A stretch of DNA of 64,000 nt. It comes from Lumbricus terrestris. Lineage: Eukaryota > Annelida > Clitellata > Crassiclitellata > Lumbricidae. The position numbers and the translations under genes were made by a program. Numbering within the stretch: position 1 is the first letter of the stretch; every line of letters begins with the position of its first letter. The notes under the pieces are model-generated. The model was not told the DNA's origin and ran no database searches. It was given only the letters and a program-made list of their open reading frames with translations. Positions 45,216 through 55,093 of this stretch are shown piece by piece. The stretch lies in the NCBI GenBank assembly GCA_949752735.1, contig OX457036.1:3532629-3596628 (forward strand), given 5' to 3'.

Positions 45216-46210
45216 ATATATATATATATATAGCAAGTAAACAGAGCTATGTCAGGGAATGTGAAAAACGTCGATTAATATTGCGTTAATATTGCGTTAA
45301 TTTGCGATTAAAAATTTTAATCGTGCGATTAACGCGATTAAAATTTTTAATCGAACGACAGCTCTAATAACAATACAATACAATATTCGTAAAATGGATT
45401 TTTTTTTACATTTTTCTTTCCATATAAGGTTTTAACTCAGATTGCCGACATACTTACTAACATCGACGATAGGCTGTTTAGCTGCCAGCGCTCTCAGATG
45501 CATGCCCAATAATCGGTCATTTTAATGCACATCAGGTCTCAGCTTAGTAAGCTGTGGCACATCTTTTACGCCACTCAGACCAGTTGTGCATTATAATGCA
45601 CGTTTGGTCTCAGGAGGTTAATCTAAGAACTAAAATATCACTGGTATTATCATCGAGTCTACTGTCATCTATACACAAGTAACGCTTTGTTGCATGCTTT
45701 CCACATACAAAGTTGCAACACATAAGCTAGGTCTATGACATCATCGATTTCAACATTATCTAGCTCCGAGACATAATTACAATCATCAAACTCTTTATTA
45801 TCATCATCACTCTCATCATTTTCAATACATGGATATCAATTATGGTATCAGTTTAGTTGCATTGGCTGCAGATAACCGTCGAAACCTCTTCAACACAAAT
45901 AAATTATTAATAACAATGGCCATTATATGACGTCAGTCACGTGACCATGCATTCAATATAAAAATATTGAAAAATGTGGAATTAAGCAAAGATCAGCTAT
46001 GAACAGATACACAAAAGCGCATTGCAAAATTTAAAAGCAGTAAAAATATTCAGGGCAAATACTGACAGTGGGGTGAAAAAACACTTCAGGTTAGATTCCG
46101 AGGGTTAATATTGGTGTACGCACATCAATATTTATGTTTCATAAAATACCTAACTTAAGGTGTTTAAGCAACGTCGCCAAATTATACTGTTGCATTTGAG
46201 CAGTTCGAGT

Positions 46211-47281
46211 AGAGTGGTCCGTTCAGAAGCGCTCCCATTGGATCGATGAAACTAGCATATCACTTTTAAAGTAAATAACCAACAAAACAAGTTTTCCATT
46301 AACGCGAAGAGCTTTTGTAAAAGCCGCTGATGAAACATATTCTTTTCAAATGTAGTAGTGTTGTCTATAATAGCGACCTTCATCAATGTGCATCGCACTA
46401 AGATCAACGTCGTCAATTATTAAACTTTTATAAATAAAAATTAAACGACATCATAAGCTAGATTTCATCATAACATTATAAGCCAAACAGATTTTTGCGG
46501 ACGGCAACATCCTAGGTCTGTTGTGATAAACTGTCGTTAAACTATGGATTCCTCCTCCTCACAGCATAGCAATCTAGACTGATTTGCTGCACAACATTGG
46601 CAAACTATAATTATACTGATCAAGCAAGGCTAGTAAGCTCTGTTTAGATTCCAGGTCACATTGACCTGACAGGCAACAATAGAGCAGATACTCTGGCGAT
46701 CTACCACCGAGAAGGCATTGTTCTTCATGGTGGAGGAATGGGACAAAAACACTTTGCTCAAGCATTGACCAGGCACAGAAAAGCTTCTCGCAGTGCTGTT
46801 TAAGTTTTGCTGTATATGAGCTGTTGTTTCAGTTTAAAGGCATTGTGTGACAGAAAAGTCCTTTAATGTCGACCTCCTCCTTCATCTGGGCTTTGGACTG
46901 GCACTGCCAGAGTGCGAGCAGTGGCTGGGTTAATTAAACCATGGTGTGTTGCTTGTACGTCGTAACTTTATACGTCGTTTTTAAGGTGACTTGGAGTAAA
47001 GCTCTGTGACCAGGATGACGGTGAAAACCCACACCAACGACTTAAATCAGGGCATTAGTTTATTCAGGAGCGATGCGCCGCATCACTGGGATTAACCAGA
47101 GAGCAATGACCAATGCAAAAAAGAAATTATAGGCAAGCACAGAATCCTCTGTCGCACATTCATTGCAAAACCAATATCTATTAAATACTTCTGTCAGTGT
47201 GATCGACCTAAAAGTTTGTTGTCCTAGGCTATCGTTAGACTCTGTATCCATCCACATGTTACCTCAACCATTGAACATACT
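46211..47281. other. Non-coding; two repeat relics
   Basis: A minus-strand hairpin relic is at 46478-46560 and a type-3 relic with CCTCCTCCTTCATCTGG at 46840-46945. No gene recognised. Confidence 0.55.
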
Positions 47282-47480
47282 TTGGTAGCGCCCGACCCTA
47301 GGCTGGGCAAACGAGAAGGGCGAAGCTGTTACGGCACCATGTCGTCACACATCACTGACCCGTTCTTCTTAGGTTGGACAATCCTACACTTTCTATTGTC
47401 AGATAGTCGTTTCTATTCGACTTTCAATCGGAGTATTGCAATTCCGCAGTTTACTCAGCGACCGTTGACGTCTTAATTTT
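47282..47480 (-). repeat. Possible decayed solo LTR fragment related to element 2
   Basis: CCTAGGCTGGGCAAACGAG and, 111 bases on, TTCTATTCGACTTTCAATCG resemble GGGCTGGGCAAAAGAC and TTTTATTCGACTTCAAGA in element 2's LTR, which lie 121 bases apart. The similarity is patchy. Confidence 0.35.
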
Positions 47481-47615
47481 TTTCTCTTCAAATCATAACA
47501 TACATGTAGACATGAGGGTGAAAAGATAGGGTGAGGAGGTGGACTACTAGAAGAGTAGGGGAAAAGTGGAATAAGAGGATGGTGCCTTCATTGAGGTCGT
47601 GTTTTACTTCATTAA

Positions 47616-48596
47616 CCCTCGGGCTACCAAGGGGGGATGGTTGCCACCCCCCCCCTAGGTTTTTCGCAAATTTTTCTCGTTCCGTCTGGAATAAAATTTT
47701 GAAAAAATTGGTAGCTGTAGAGGGTTCATTGGGACACATTTTGAGCTAAAACTTTTTATGATGCCCCCTAGCGTTCAAAAGTTACACCCGATATACCCAA
47801 GGTACCAGGGGGGGGTGGATACCACCCCCCCCCCTAGAATATCGTCTGTAACTTTTCCGCCCCTTAATATTAAGAGACACAAATTATACCATTCTATATA
47901 GGGAATGTAGGGCTACATTTCCATGCTCATTGAGTTGTCTTTTGACAACCGGAAGTGCTCAAAATAAATTAAAATATATATAAAGGTGTTTTATTTTCAT
48001 AAAAATGTCATGTTTTTTCTATTATAACTTATCCATAATTTATTTTTTAATATAAATAAATTATGCCATTCTGTAGAGGGCATTTAGGGCTATTTTTTAA
48101 TACTAAATAATTTAAAATTTGATGACCGGAAGTGCTCAAAATAAATTAAAATCTATAAAAATGTTGGGTTTTTTTGCAACGCGAACCGATATGTGTGCGT
48201 AAACGTTTTTCAGCGGCTAAAACATGTTTTTTTGTTTTGATTTAACATAAAACAGAATTATTACTAGTTTTTATATTTGTATATTGGACTTTATTATATG
48301 TGAACTACTTTTTATATATAAATCATGTATAAAACACACAGAATCTAATATATTCCCTATGCGAAAGCATACATTTTGTGGAATCGACGGGTACCCATGG
48401 TAAAAAATTCATAATTTCGAGGTGCCTTCATATTTTCTAAACCTAAATATACCATTTTGTGCAGAAATGAATGCTGAATCGAATGGTGTATTACAAGTTA
48501 TGATATCTCAAACCAAACCCAAAATCCAGGGGGGGGGGTGGTAACCACCCCCCCCTTGGTAGTCAGTGTTACAAAAAAAGCTTGGTAGCCTGAGGG
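47616..48596. mobile_element. piggyBac-like element C, 981 bp, non-autonomous
   Basis: Ends CCCTCGGGCTACCAAG and (complement) CCCTCAGGCTACCAAG, with TTAA at 47612-47615 and 48597-48600. It holds three G-run/C-run palindromes (near 47630-47660, 47806-47838 and 48528-48558) and a twofold GACCGGAAGTGCTCAAAATA direct repeat (about 47948 and 48124). No transposase. Right-end relics are at 29130, 34395 and about 59690. Confidence 0.93.
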
Positions 48597-48600
48597 TTAA

Positions 48601-48784
48601 TTAGCTGCGTTTGATTGTTGATTATTAATTAGCGATGACTGACGCATCGGAAAAGTCGGATGATTAGGTCTTGCTGACAGCTTTGATTAATTGCCAATAA
48701 AGTAAAAATGTCAGAGATTATAGCATCGTTTAAAATATATACGAAGGTGTCTAAATAGACAATGGTTTTATAGTTAGCATTAGT
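48601..48784. other. Short unclassified stretch
   Basis: Contains GAAGGTGTCTAAATAGACAA, a copy of the GGTGTCTAA motif also seen at 10503 in a matching context. Confidence 0.5.
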
Positions 48785-49140
48785 GTATTGTATATAAACA
48801 TTTACAAAGCGTCTCTTGCAGACTCGGTGGCCTATCGGCAACGCGCTTGCTCACGGAGCGGGCGGTTGCGGGTTCGACTCCGGGTAACGACCTTGTGCAA
48901 ATTGTTTACGCGCACGTGCCTCTATCGCCAAGTAGTATAATTTGGTACTGGCGTAAGCTGGAAAGTAAAGGGCAGGTCTTGCGATACACTGGCCTCGTAT
49001 CCAGGACCTTGGTATTCGTCCATTGCTGGCTCAAGGCCAATGAAAAGGAGATGAGCGCCTCCCTTTGTTCCACATGGAACTGGATGAACTTTATTTTAGT
49101 TTTTGCTCTTGCAGACTAGCTATTCAGAGGCGCTCTCAGC
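48785..49140 (-). mobile_element. LINE subfamily A tail, split by a SINE
   Basis: TTGTATATAAACATTTACAAAGCGTCT on the left and CTATTCAGAGGCGCTCTCAGC on the right are the two arms of a minus-strand LINE tail; the SINE at 48825-49105 sits between them. Confidence 0.75.
48825..49105 (+). mobile_element. tRNA-headed SINE with 12-bp target duplication
   Basis: Flanked by CTCTTGCAGACT (48813-48824 and 49106-49117). The head GGTGGCCTATCGGCAACGCG and the B box GGGTTCGACTCC are tRNA-like. A long unrelated body follows with GTTCCACATGGAAC and a T-rich end. It is a third SINE family; it lacks the GGAGCGCCTCTGA tail stem-loop in intact form. Confidence 0.85.
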
Positions 49141-49626
49141 GTGACAGCCAGTGGCGGCGCCAGGATTTCAGGTTTGGGGGGGCTGAAGCCCCAAGCCTTC
49201 CTCCCTCCCAGAGACGCAACTAGAACATTTTCTTCCCAGGGCGGTCATATTGCAATCGCGCGAAGCAGCGAGTGCCGAATGCATGAACGAAGCACATACC
49301 GACCAAGGGTTTTACAAGAAATTGTGCACTGGCACAAACGCGCTCCACATTGCAAGATGTAGTTGGAGTTTGAGAGGGTTATTTAAACGAAGTCAGGAAT
49401 AATTGTAGAGGTTTTTGATTTTCGGTGTATCCGGCCGCAACCCTAGATTAAGTTCCGAATTATCATAAACAAAGGTGTTCAACTAAGGTGGCAAAAGAGA
49501 ATGGGAGGTCCTCAAACGCGTCCGCGTAAAGTCTATGCCGTGCCCGCGCTGTGCCATACCCCGAAATTTCAGTCATCTGAGTTGAGTTGGTGAGCAAAGG
49601 CGATATAGTACTTTGCTCTTAAGTGC

Positions 49627-49705
49627 TGTGATACGCAGATCAAATTTATGTCCAGGGTAACGGCCTCTGTTGTCATAGACCCTGGTCAAATCGGATCCAT
49701 TCAAC
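49627..49705 (-). repeat. Dispersed hairpin repeat, type 1
   Basis: Stem CCAGGGT (49652-49658) and ACCCTGG (49679-49685). Confidence 0.85.
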
Positions 49706-49859
49706 CATTATCCCAAAATTTCAGTCATCTGAGCCGAGTTGGTGTATATACAGTGCGTGTGCACACGGTAGCCCGAGTAGCTACATGTATGTGGTGCAGA
49801 CAGTGAGGTAATGTAAAGTCCCTATTGTCTTTTACATACCAATATGCAAGCACTCAAAA

Positions 49860-50286
49860 ACCACGTTGACTAGAGTTCCAAGTTATCACAATAAGAGGTG
49901 TCCAACACCGAATTAATATTCAGAAATTCCACAATACAATGGTGTGCAATTCAGTATTATCGTATAAAAAGTCAACCACGGACACAGACTCGAGATCCAT
50001 GTTGTCACAATTAAAGGTGTCCAACACAGCATTAATATTCTGAAACTTTACAATAAAATGGTGTGCAATTCAGTATTATCGTATAAAATGTCGACCATGG
50101 ACACGGACTCGAGTTTCAAGTTATCACAATAAATTAAGGTGTCCAACACAACACTAATATTCAGAAATTTTACAATAAAATGGTGTGCAATTCAGTATTA
50201 TCGTATAAAAAGTCAACCATGGACACGGACTCGACTTCCAAGTTATCACAATAAAGGTGTCCAACACAGTATTAATACTCAGAAAT
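49860..50286 (+). repeat. About 120-bp minisatellite
   Basis: Three and a half units: GGACACGGACTCGAG..CAAGTTATCACAATAAAGG, GTGTCCAACAC, TTAATATTCAGAAATT and TGGTGTGCAATTCAGTATTA. Units start near 49864, 49980, 50098 and 50219. Each carries a GGTGTCCAACAC form of the dispersed motif. Confidence 0.9.
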
Positions 50287-50309
50287 AAAAAAGGCAATCA
50301 CAATAATGG

Positions 50310-50362
50310 GTGGATCCGATTTGACCAGGGTCTATGACAACAGAGACCGTTACCCTGGATAT
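50310..50362 (+). repeat. Dispersed hairpin repeat, type 1, core only
   Basis: GGATCCGATTTGACCAGGGT and the ACCCTGG arm; the right part is missing. Confidence 0.82.
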
Positions 50363-50757
50363 TCAATTAAAATAATCAAAAATAAAAATAAATCACAATA
50401 AAGGTGTCCAACAGCATTCACAGGACACTATTATAAATATCTGCCTGCATATTACTAATGACAGAAAACAGTTTAAGTTTCTTTAATACAAAAATATGCA
50501 TGCTTAGATATATGCACGCAATTATTTTATGTATATATGATATATAATATATATATAATATATATATATATCTAATTATCTGAACACAAATGTTTTACTT
50601 CTTAGTTGACCATTATATCAACGTAGGCCTACATTCCTAGACAATGGTGGTATACACAACAAGAATATAGTAATTATTATACCGAAAATAACAAGAGCGC
50701 ACACATTTGAGGTGTGTAAGAGAAACATGACGCAAATCTGACAACTACATTGTTGTG

Positions 50758-51048
50758 TCAAAGGCATTTCTGGATAAAACGCAATCTTCTGGATAACCAG
50801 CAGTCTGTAATATTATTTTCATGCATGATGTGCAGTACAGATGCAACACTACTATGGGAGACATAAAAAAATTTACATACTGCAGAGCTGTAAGTGTACT
50901 CTAAAGAGTTCAGCTCACTTTTGGTAGGGCTGACAGCTTCCATTCCATAAAGAAGAAACGGTTTACAGAGGGCAGATACTAAATGTAACAAAACTGGTTC
51001 ACTAAATTTGTAGCATTTGCTATGCAACGAATTAAATGACCTATACAA
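50758..51048 (-). pseudogene. LINE ORF2 C-terminal fragment
   Basis: A 96-codon open stretch with SEPVLLHLVSALCKPFLLYG and LEYTYSSAVCKFF, as in the post-RT region of LINE ORF2 where cysteine/leucine-rich segments follow the thumb. The clade is not CR1/L2-like in detail. It has no RT motif of its own. Confidence 0.6.
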
Positions 51049-51079
51049 CTCAATATATATATATATATATAATATCTTT

Positions 51080-51296
51080 TCTTTAATTAAGCGCCTGCAA
51101 GACGCACTGCGCTTTACATTTACAGGTTATGCAGTAATCTTAATTAAACTTAACTACCAACTGAACAGACAGTTTTGTAATTACACGGCGCCAATGGCAG
51201 CCTACAAAGCAAATCCGCCCAACGGGGGCTCGAACCTGCAACCTCTCGCACTCTTGGCCAGCGTGTTAACCACTACTCTACCGGGCCCCCGTTAAA
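51080..51296 (-). mobile_element. tRNA-derived SINE, further family
   Basis: Minus sense: GGGGGCCCGGTAGAGTAGTG (A box), GTTGCAGGTTCGAGCCCCC (B box), and a GGCGCCGTGTAATTACAAAA body with GCGCTTAATTAAAG tail. Confidence 0.75.
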
Positions 51297-51989
51297 TTGG
51301 ATATAATATCGTTTTGTTATATAATTTTTTTAATATCGTATATATAGTTGATTTCGATGCCATTGACCGTTGTCTAGCTTTCTTATTACGAAATAAGCCG
51401 TAATGGATATTTTCTGCTTTTTGCTTTGGGGGGCTGAGCCGCATTTAGAAGCTATAACCCCTCGCCCCCTGACGACGCCACTGGCGCAAGCATCTACGCT
51501 ATGATTATATAGTTGATTGCAGGAGGGAGGAAACCCTAAACATTCCTTTGTGACGATGATTAAATTTGTGAAATATGCGAAAAATCCAGAGAAAATACAG
51601 CTTTGCACCACTTTTTGAAGGACTAGGCAATTTCGATATTTCTATACGTCTAATACTTATAAAACGGTTTCAATCTGAAACGAGGTGTCTAAGAGCCATG
51701 TTGTTTCTTCGACAATTTCGACAACCCTGTCCCGTTGTATGGTCAAAAGATAAGGGTGCAAACTTGTCACACATTTTCATAGACTGAGGTCAAGAAATGA
51801 AGTCGCTAACTTCATTCTCAAAGTAGATTTCGATGTCATTGATCATTGTCTAGTTGTCTTATTACGAAATTAGCCGTAATAGACATTTTCCGCATTTTGC
51901 TTTGGAGGGGGCTGAGCCGCATTTAGGGGGGGCTTAGCCCCCTCCAGCCCCCCCCCCCTGGCGCCGCCACTGGTGACAGCCCAGAGGAA

Positions 51990-52990
51990 ATAAAAAGAAA
52001 CTTCAGGTAGCGAAGAGCTGAAGATGGCACCCTCAATAAGATCTTACTACGGATAGTGGGAGGGCGGTCATTCCAGTATAATAGAAGGGCCTACAATGTC
52101 ACAGGGTCGGTTTTTGGCCATGGCAGTCCTTGCCTTTGGAACCAATAGATCTAGTCGATCAGCAGACCGGAGAGGGCGGGAAGAGACTGCGGAGAGGGGT
52201 TTGTGCATCAAGTCACAAAGGCATTTAGGAGCTTGACCAGTTTGAGTTTTTGAAACTAAGAGCAGAACCTTGAACTGGACAACAGGAAGCCAGTGAAGAA
52301 CATCAGTCACGTAGGTAGAAATGTGGGAGTAGCGAGGTAGACGAGCAATGAGTCTGGCTGTCGAGTTCATAACTGACTGAAGGGAGGATAAGCAAAGTTT
52401 GGGAAGCCCAGCAAATAGTGAGTTGCAGTAATCAATTCGAGAGAAAATAAAAGCATGAACAATGGTTTCAAATACAGAAGAGGAAACAGATCCTCTGATG
52501 ACTCTCAGACGCCTCAGGTGATAATAACATGCGCGTGTCAATTGTGAGAGGTGATCAGAGAACGAAAGGCGCTATCAAGAGTTACGCCCAAATCACGGAC
52601 ACTAGATGAAAATGTAAAGTCATGGTACATTGAGGTCAAGAGTGGGAAGTTACGTTTAAGGAGCTGTTGTTTAGTACCAAACCAGATCAGTTGCATCTTA
52701 GTGGGATTGAGGAAAAGTCGGTTGGCAGACATCTAAGAGTGGAGATCATGGGACAAAAAGTCAATCAGTCCCACAAGAGCTAACTGGTCAGCAGGGGGAC
52801 CATGCACAAAGGTCTGGACATCGTCAGCATGCAGCTGGCCAGTGGCCAAATGTTTAGCAAATAAAGAAGGAATTTCATCAGCATAAAGTAGATACAAGAT
52901 TGGGGGACTAGACCTACTCATCAAAGGACTACTGATTAAGAGACTACTCATCAGAGGATACCCCAAAGTAATACAAGCAAGCAATTTAAA
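51990..52990 (-). mobile_element. CR1/L2-like LINE fragment, frameshifted
   Basis: Minus strand: YADEIPSLFAKHL and LHADDVQTFVHG (RT motif C with H-A-D-D for F-A-D-D), RDLGVTLDSA, FSRIDYCNSLFAGLP, TARLIARLPRYSH, LHWLPV and LRSADRLDLLVPKAR over three frames (52733-52984, 52538-52732, 52068-52541). It is close to the LINE at 4.8-6.6 kb. The 5' end breaks off near 52920. Confidence 0.87.
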
Positions 52991-53169
52991 AAAATCGTAT
53001 GCATTTTGTCAATTATAATATTATGCAAGCCCAAAGGAACATACTGTTTGCGCAAAATAGGTTCCCTATTTACATAAGTAATTAATCAATAATATTACAC
53101 ACCAATTATTATATAGCGATGATGATTTATGAAAAATACATATATGCATAATAATATCAATCTATTCAA
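52991..53169. other. AT-rich spacer
   Basis: Nothing recognised. Confidence 0.5.
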
Positions 53170-53720
53170 AGTTGACTTTGGAAACTCTGCCTATGCTGGT
53201 CTCTCCTGAGTCTCCTCTTTTAACCTCTCTAAACTTTAGTCTATTCTTAATGCTGCTGCCCGCCTAATTGCTGGTCTTCCAAAATTCTCTCACATATCTG
53301 ATTTTATTCGGGACTCTCTTCATTGGCTTCCTGTACCTAAGCGCATTGAGTTCAAGATTCTGACTCTTATGCGCAACTCTCTTCTCGGGGTAGCCCCCTC
53401 TTATCTTCGGGCATTGTGTGACTTGGTCTCCACTCTTCCTGGCCGCTCTGCCCTTCGCTCGGCTACTAATGACCTTCTTATTGTCCCGCGCTTGCGTTGA
53501 GCTACGGCCCAGTCCAGAAGCTTCGCATATGTTGGCCCTACTTGTTGGAACCGCCTTCCTCACAAGTTACGTTCTGAGCTTCGTGGCTTTTCTCTTCCCC
53601 TGTTTCGTAAACGCCTGAAGACTATACTATTTGTTAGCGGGAGCACTGGCTTGGGTCGGGAGCGCCTCTGAATCTGGGAGCGGCGCCATATAAATGGTTC
53701 AATTACAATTTCAATAACAA
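53170..53720 (+). mobile_element. LINE 3' end, subfamily D
   Basis: Plus-strand, frameshifted: LNAAARLIAGLPKFSHISDF, DSLHWLPVPKRIEFKILTL, APSYLRALCDLVSTLPGRS and RLKTILFVSGSTGLG before the stop, then GGGAGCGCCTCTGAATCTGG and GGCGCCATATAAATGG. Confidence 0.87.
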
Positions 53721-53894
53721 TAATGCATGTATAATATAATCATTGGATAGTACAAATCATTGCAAAATATCTTAGACACCTCTGCATATGTTACAACCGT
53801 TAATATATATAAATTTTCATTTCTCGTTTCCGATATTGTTTCCATTCCGTTGCTACAAAAGACTCGGAAGAGTATTTCAATCTTGCCATTCTCT

Positions 53895-54095
53895 TGCATC
53901 CAAACCTGAAACTTGCACTGTCAGATTTCGAGCAGCGGCATGGTTTATCAGTTTCAAGCAGCGATCCCTATCAAGATCAATGGGAAGGGAATTGAAGCAG
54001 TCAATTCGAGAACGTGCAAAAGCATGAATTAAGGCAGTGAAGATGAAGAAGGAGACAGAACGACGAATGACAGAGCAGTCGTTCACCCTCATAAT
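53895..54095 (-). pseudogene. Small LINE fragment
   Basis: Minus-strand VIRRSVSFFIFTALIHAFAR and SRIDCFNSLP match the segment before the RT thumb end in the LINE A type. Confidence 0.7.
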
Positions 54096-54405
54096 GCTCA
54101 GGATCCGTGTTGAATCAATCAGAAATAATATGAGATTTAAGTTTATAATAGAAGATATTATCTTCTATCTTATTTTTTATCAAAACCTCTCCCCAATACA
54201 GTTTCGAGTAATGCAATGCCACTTAAACACATCTTTAATGTCGTTTGTAACATCAGAACTCGGTCTGCAACAGAGAATAATTATATTGCACAAAACTTAC
54301 TTATGTATTAAACGCAGCTACGAAGTGAACGATGGACGGCCGACGTTTAATGACAACTAAGCTGCACTGAATAACAACAAAGATTATTAGCTCCGCCCAC
54401 CTACT

Positions 54406-55092
54406 ATTATAATATAATATAATATAATATAATATAATATAATATAATATAATATAATATAATATAATATAATATAATATAATATAATATAATATAATAT
54501 AATATAATATAATATAATATAATATAATATAATATAATATAATATAATATAATAAATATAATATAATATAATATAATATAATATAATATAATATAATATA
54601 ATATAATATAATATAATATAATATAATATAATATAATATAATATAATATAATATAATATAATATAATATAATATGTATTATAGTATAATATAATACAATA
54701 TAATATAAACAATATAATACAATACGATGTAATATAATATAATATAATATAATATAATATAATATAATATAATATAATATAATATAATATAATATAATAT
54801 AATATAATATAATATAATATAATATAATATAATATAATATAATATAATATAATACAATACAATACAATACAATACAATACAATACAATACAATACAATAC
54901 AATACAATTTAATATAATATAATATAATATAATATAATATAATATAATATAATATAATATAATATAATATAATATAATATAATATAATACAATACAATAC
55001 AATACAATACAATATAATATAATATAATATAATATAATATAATATAATATAATATAATATAATATAATATAATATAATATAATATAATATAA
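54406..55092. repeat. (AATAT)n satellite with (AATAC)n islands
   Basis: About 685 bp of a 5-bp unit. (AATAC)n islands lie at about 54851-54906 and 54987-55013. All minus frames stay open, giving false Tyr-Ile-Leu proteins; they are not genes. Confidence 0.97.
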
Positions 55093-55093
55093 T

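Larger units (their letters stand above)
38170..45366. mobile_element. hAT-type element, with two right ends, hosting the LTR element
   Basis: Left end TAGGGCTGTTGATTTAATCG at 38170; right end ATCGAACGACAGCTCTA at 45366. Flanks are identical 8-mers ATAACAAT (38162-38169 and 45367-45374). AACGCG/GCGATTAA-type repeats fill both ends. A second right-type end, ATCGAACAACAGCCCTA, lies at 39124-39140, just before an (AT)n. The Ty3/gypsy element sits in that (AT)n. Confidence 0.87.
36694..45617. mobile_element. piggyBac-like element B (8.9 kb with nested insertions; about 1.7 kb without)
   Basis: Perfect 12-bp inverted ends CCTCCTGAGACC. The right flank is TTAA (45618-45621); the left flank is TTAT (36690-36693), one substitution from a TTAA duplication. 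GTCTGG/CTCAGACC-like motifs and an AATGCAC repeat lie inside the ends. No transposase was recognised. Confidence 0.82.
34918..46104. mobile_element. piggyBac-like element A (11.2 kb with nested insertions; about 2.3 kb without)
   Basis: Ends CCCTCGGAAGCTAACCT and (complement) CCCTCGGAATCTAACCT, one mismatch in 17, flanked by TTAA at 34914-34917 and 46105-46108. A second inverted motif, TTTTTCACCCCA, lies inside each end. TTAA target choice and the CCC start are piggyBac traits. The matching site in duplication copy 1 (about 29772, CTCTTAATATTGG) is uninterrupted. No transposase ORF was seen. Confidence 0.9.
29893..46210. repeat. Segmental tandem duplication, copy 2, enlarged by nested insertions
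   Basis: Matches 24262-29890 from 29893 to 34917 and again from 46105 to about 46200 (TTAATATTGG...CATTTGAGCAGTT). The interruption is the 11.2-kb piggyBac-like A insertion. It also holds the 625-bp hAT element at 33132. Without these insertions it is about the size of copy 1. Confidence 0.9.
49149..51972. mobile_element. hAT-type element, 2.8 kb, with nested repeats
   Basis: Ends CAGTGGCGGCGCCAGG and CCTGGCGCCGCCACTG; flanks GTGACAGC at 49141-49148 and 51973-51980 (8 bp). The right 145 bp is duplicated at about 51345-51484, including a second CGCCACTG end. Inside are a hairpin repeat, a 120-bp minisatellite, a LINE fragment and a SINE. No transposase was recognised. Confidence 0.9.
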
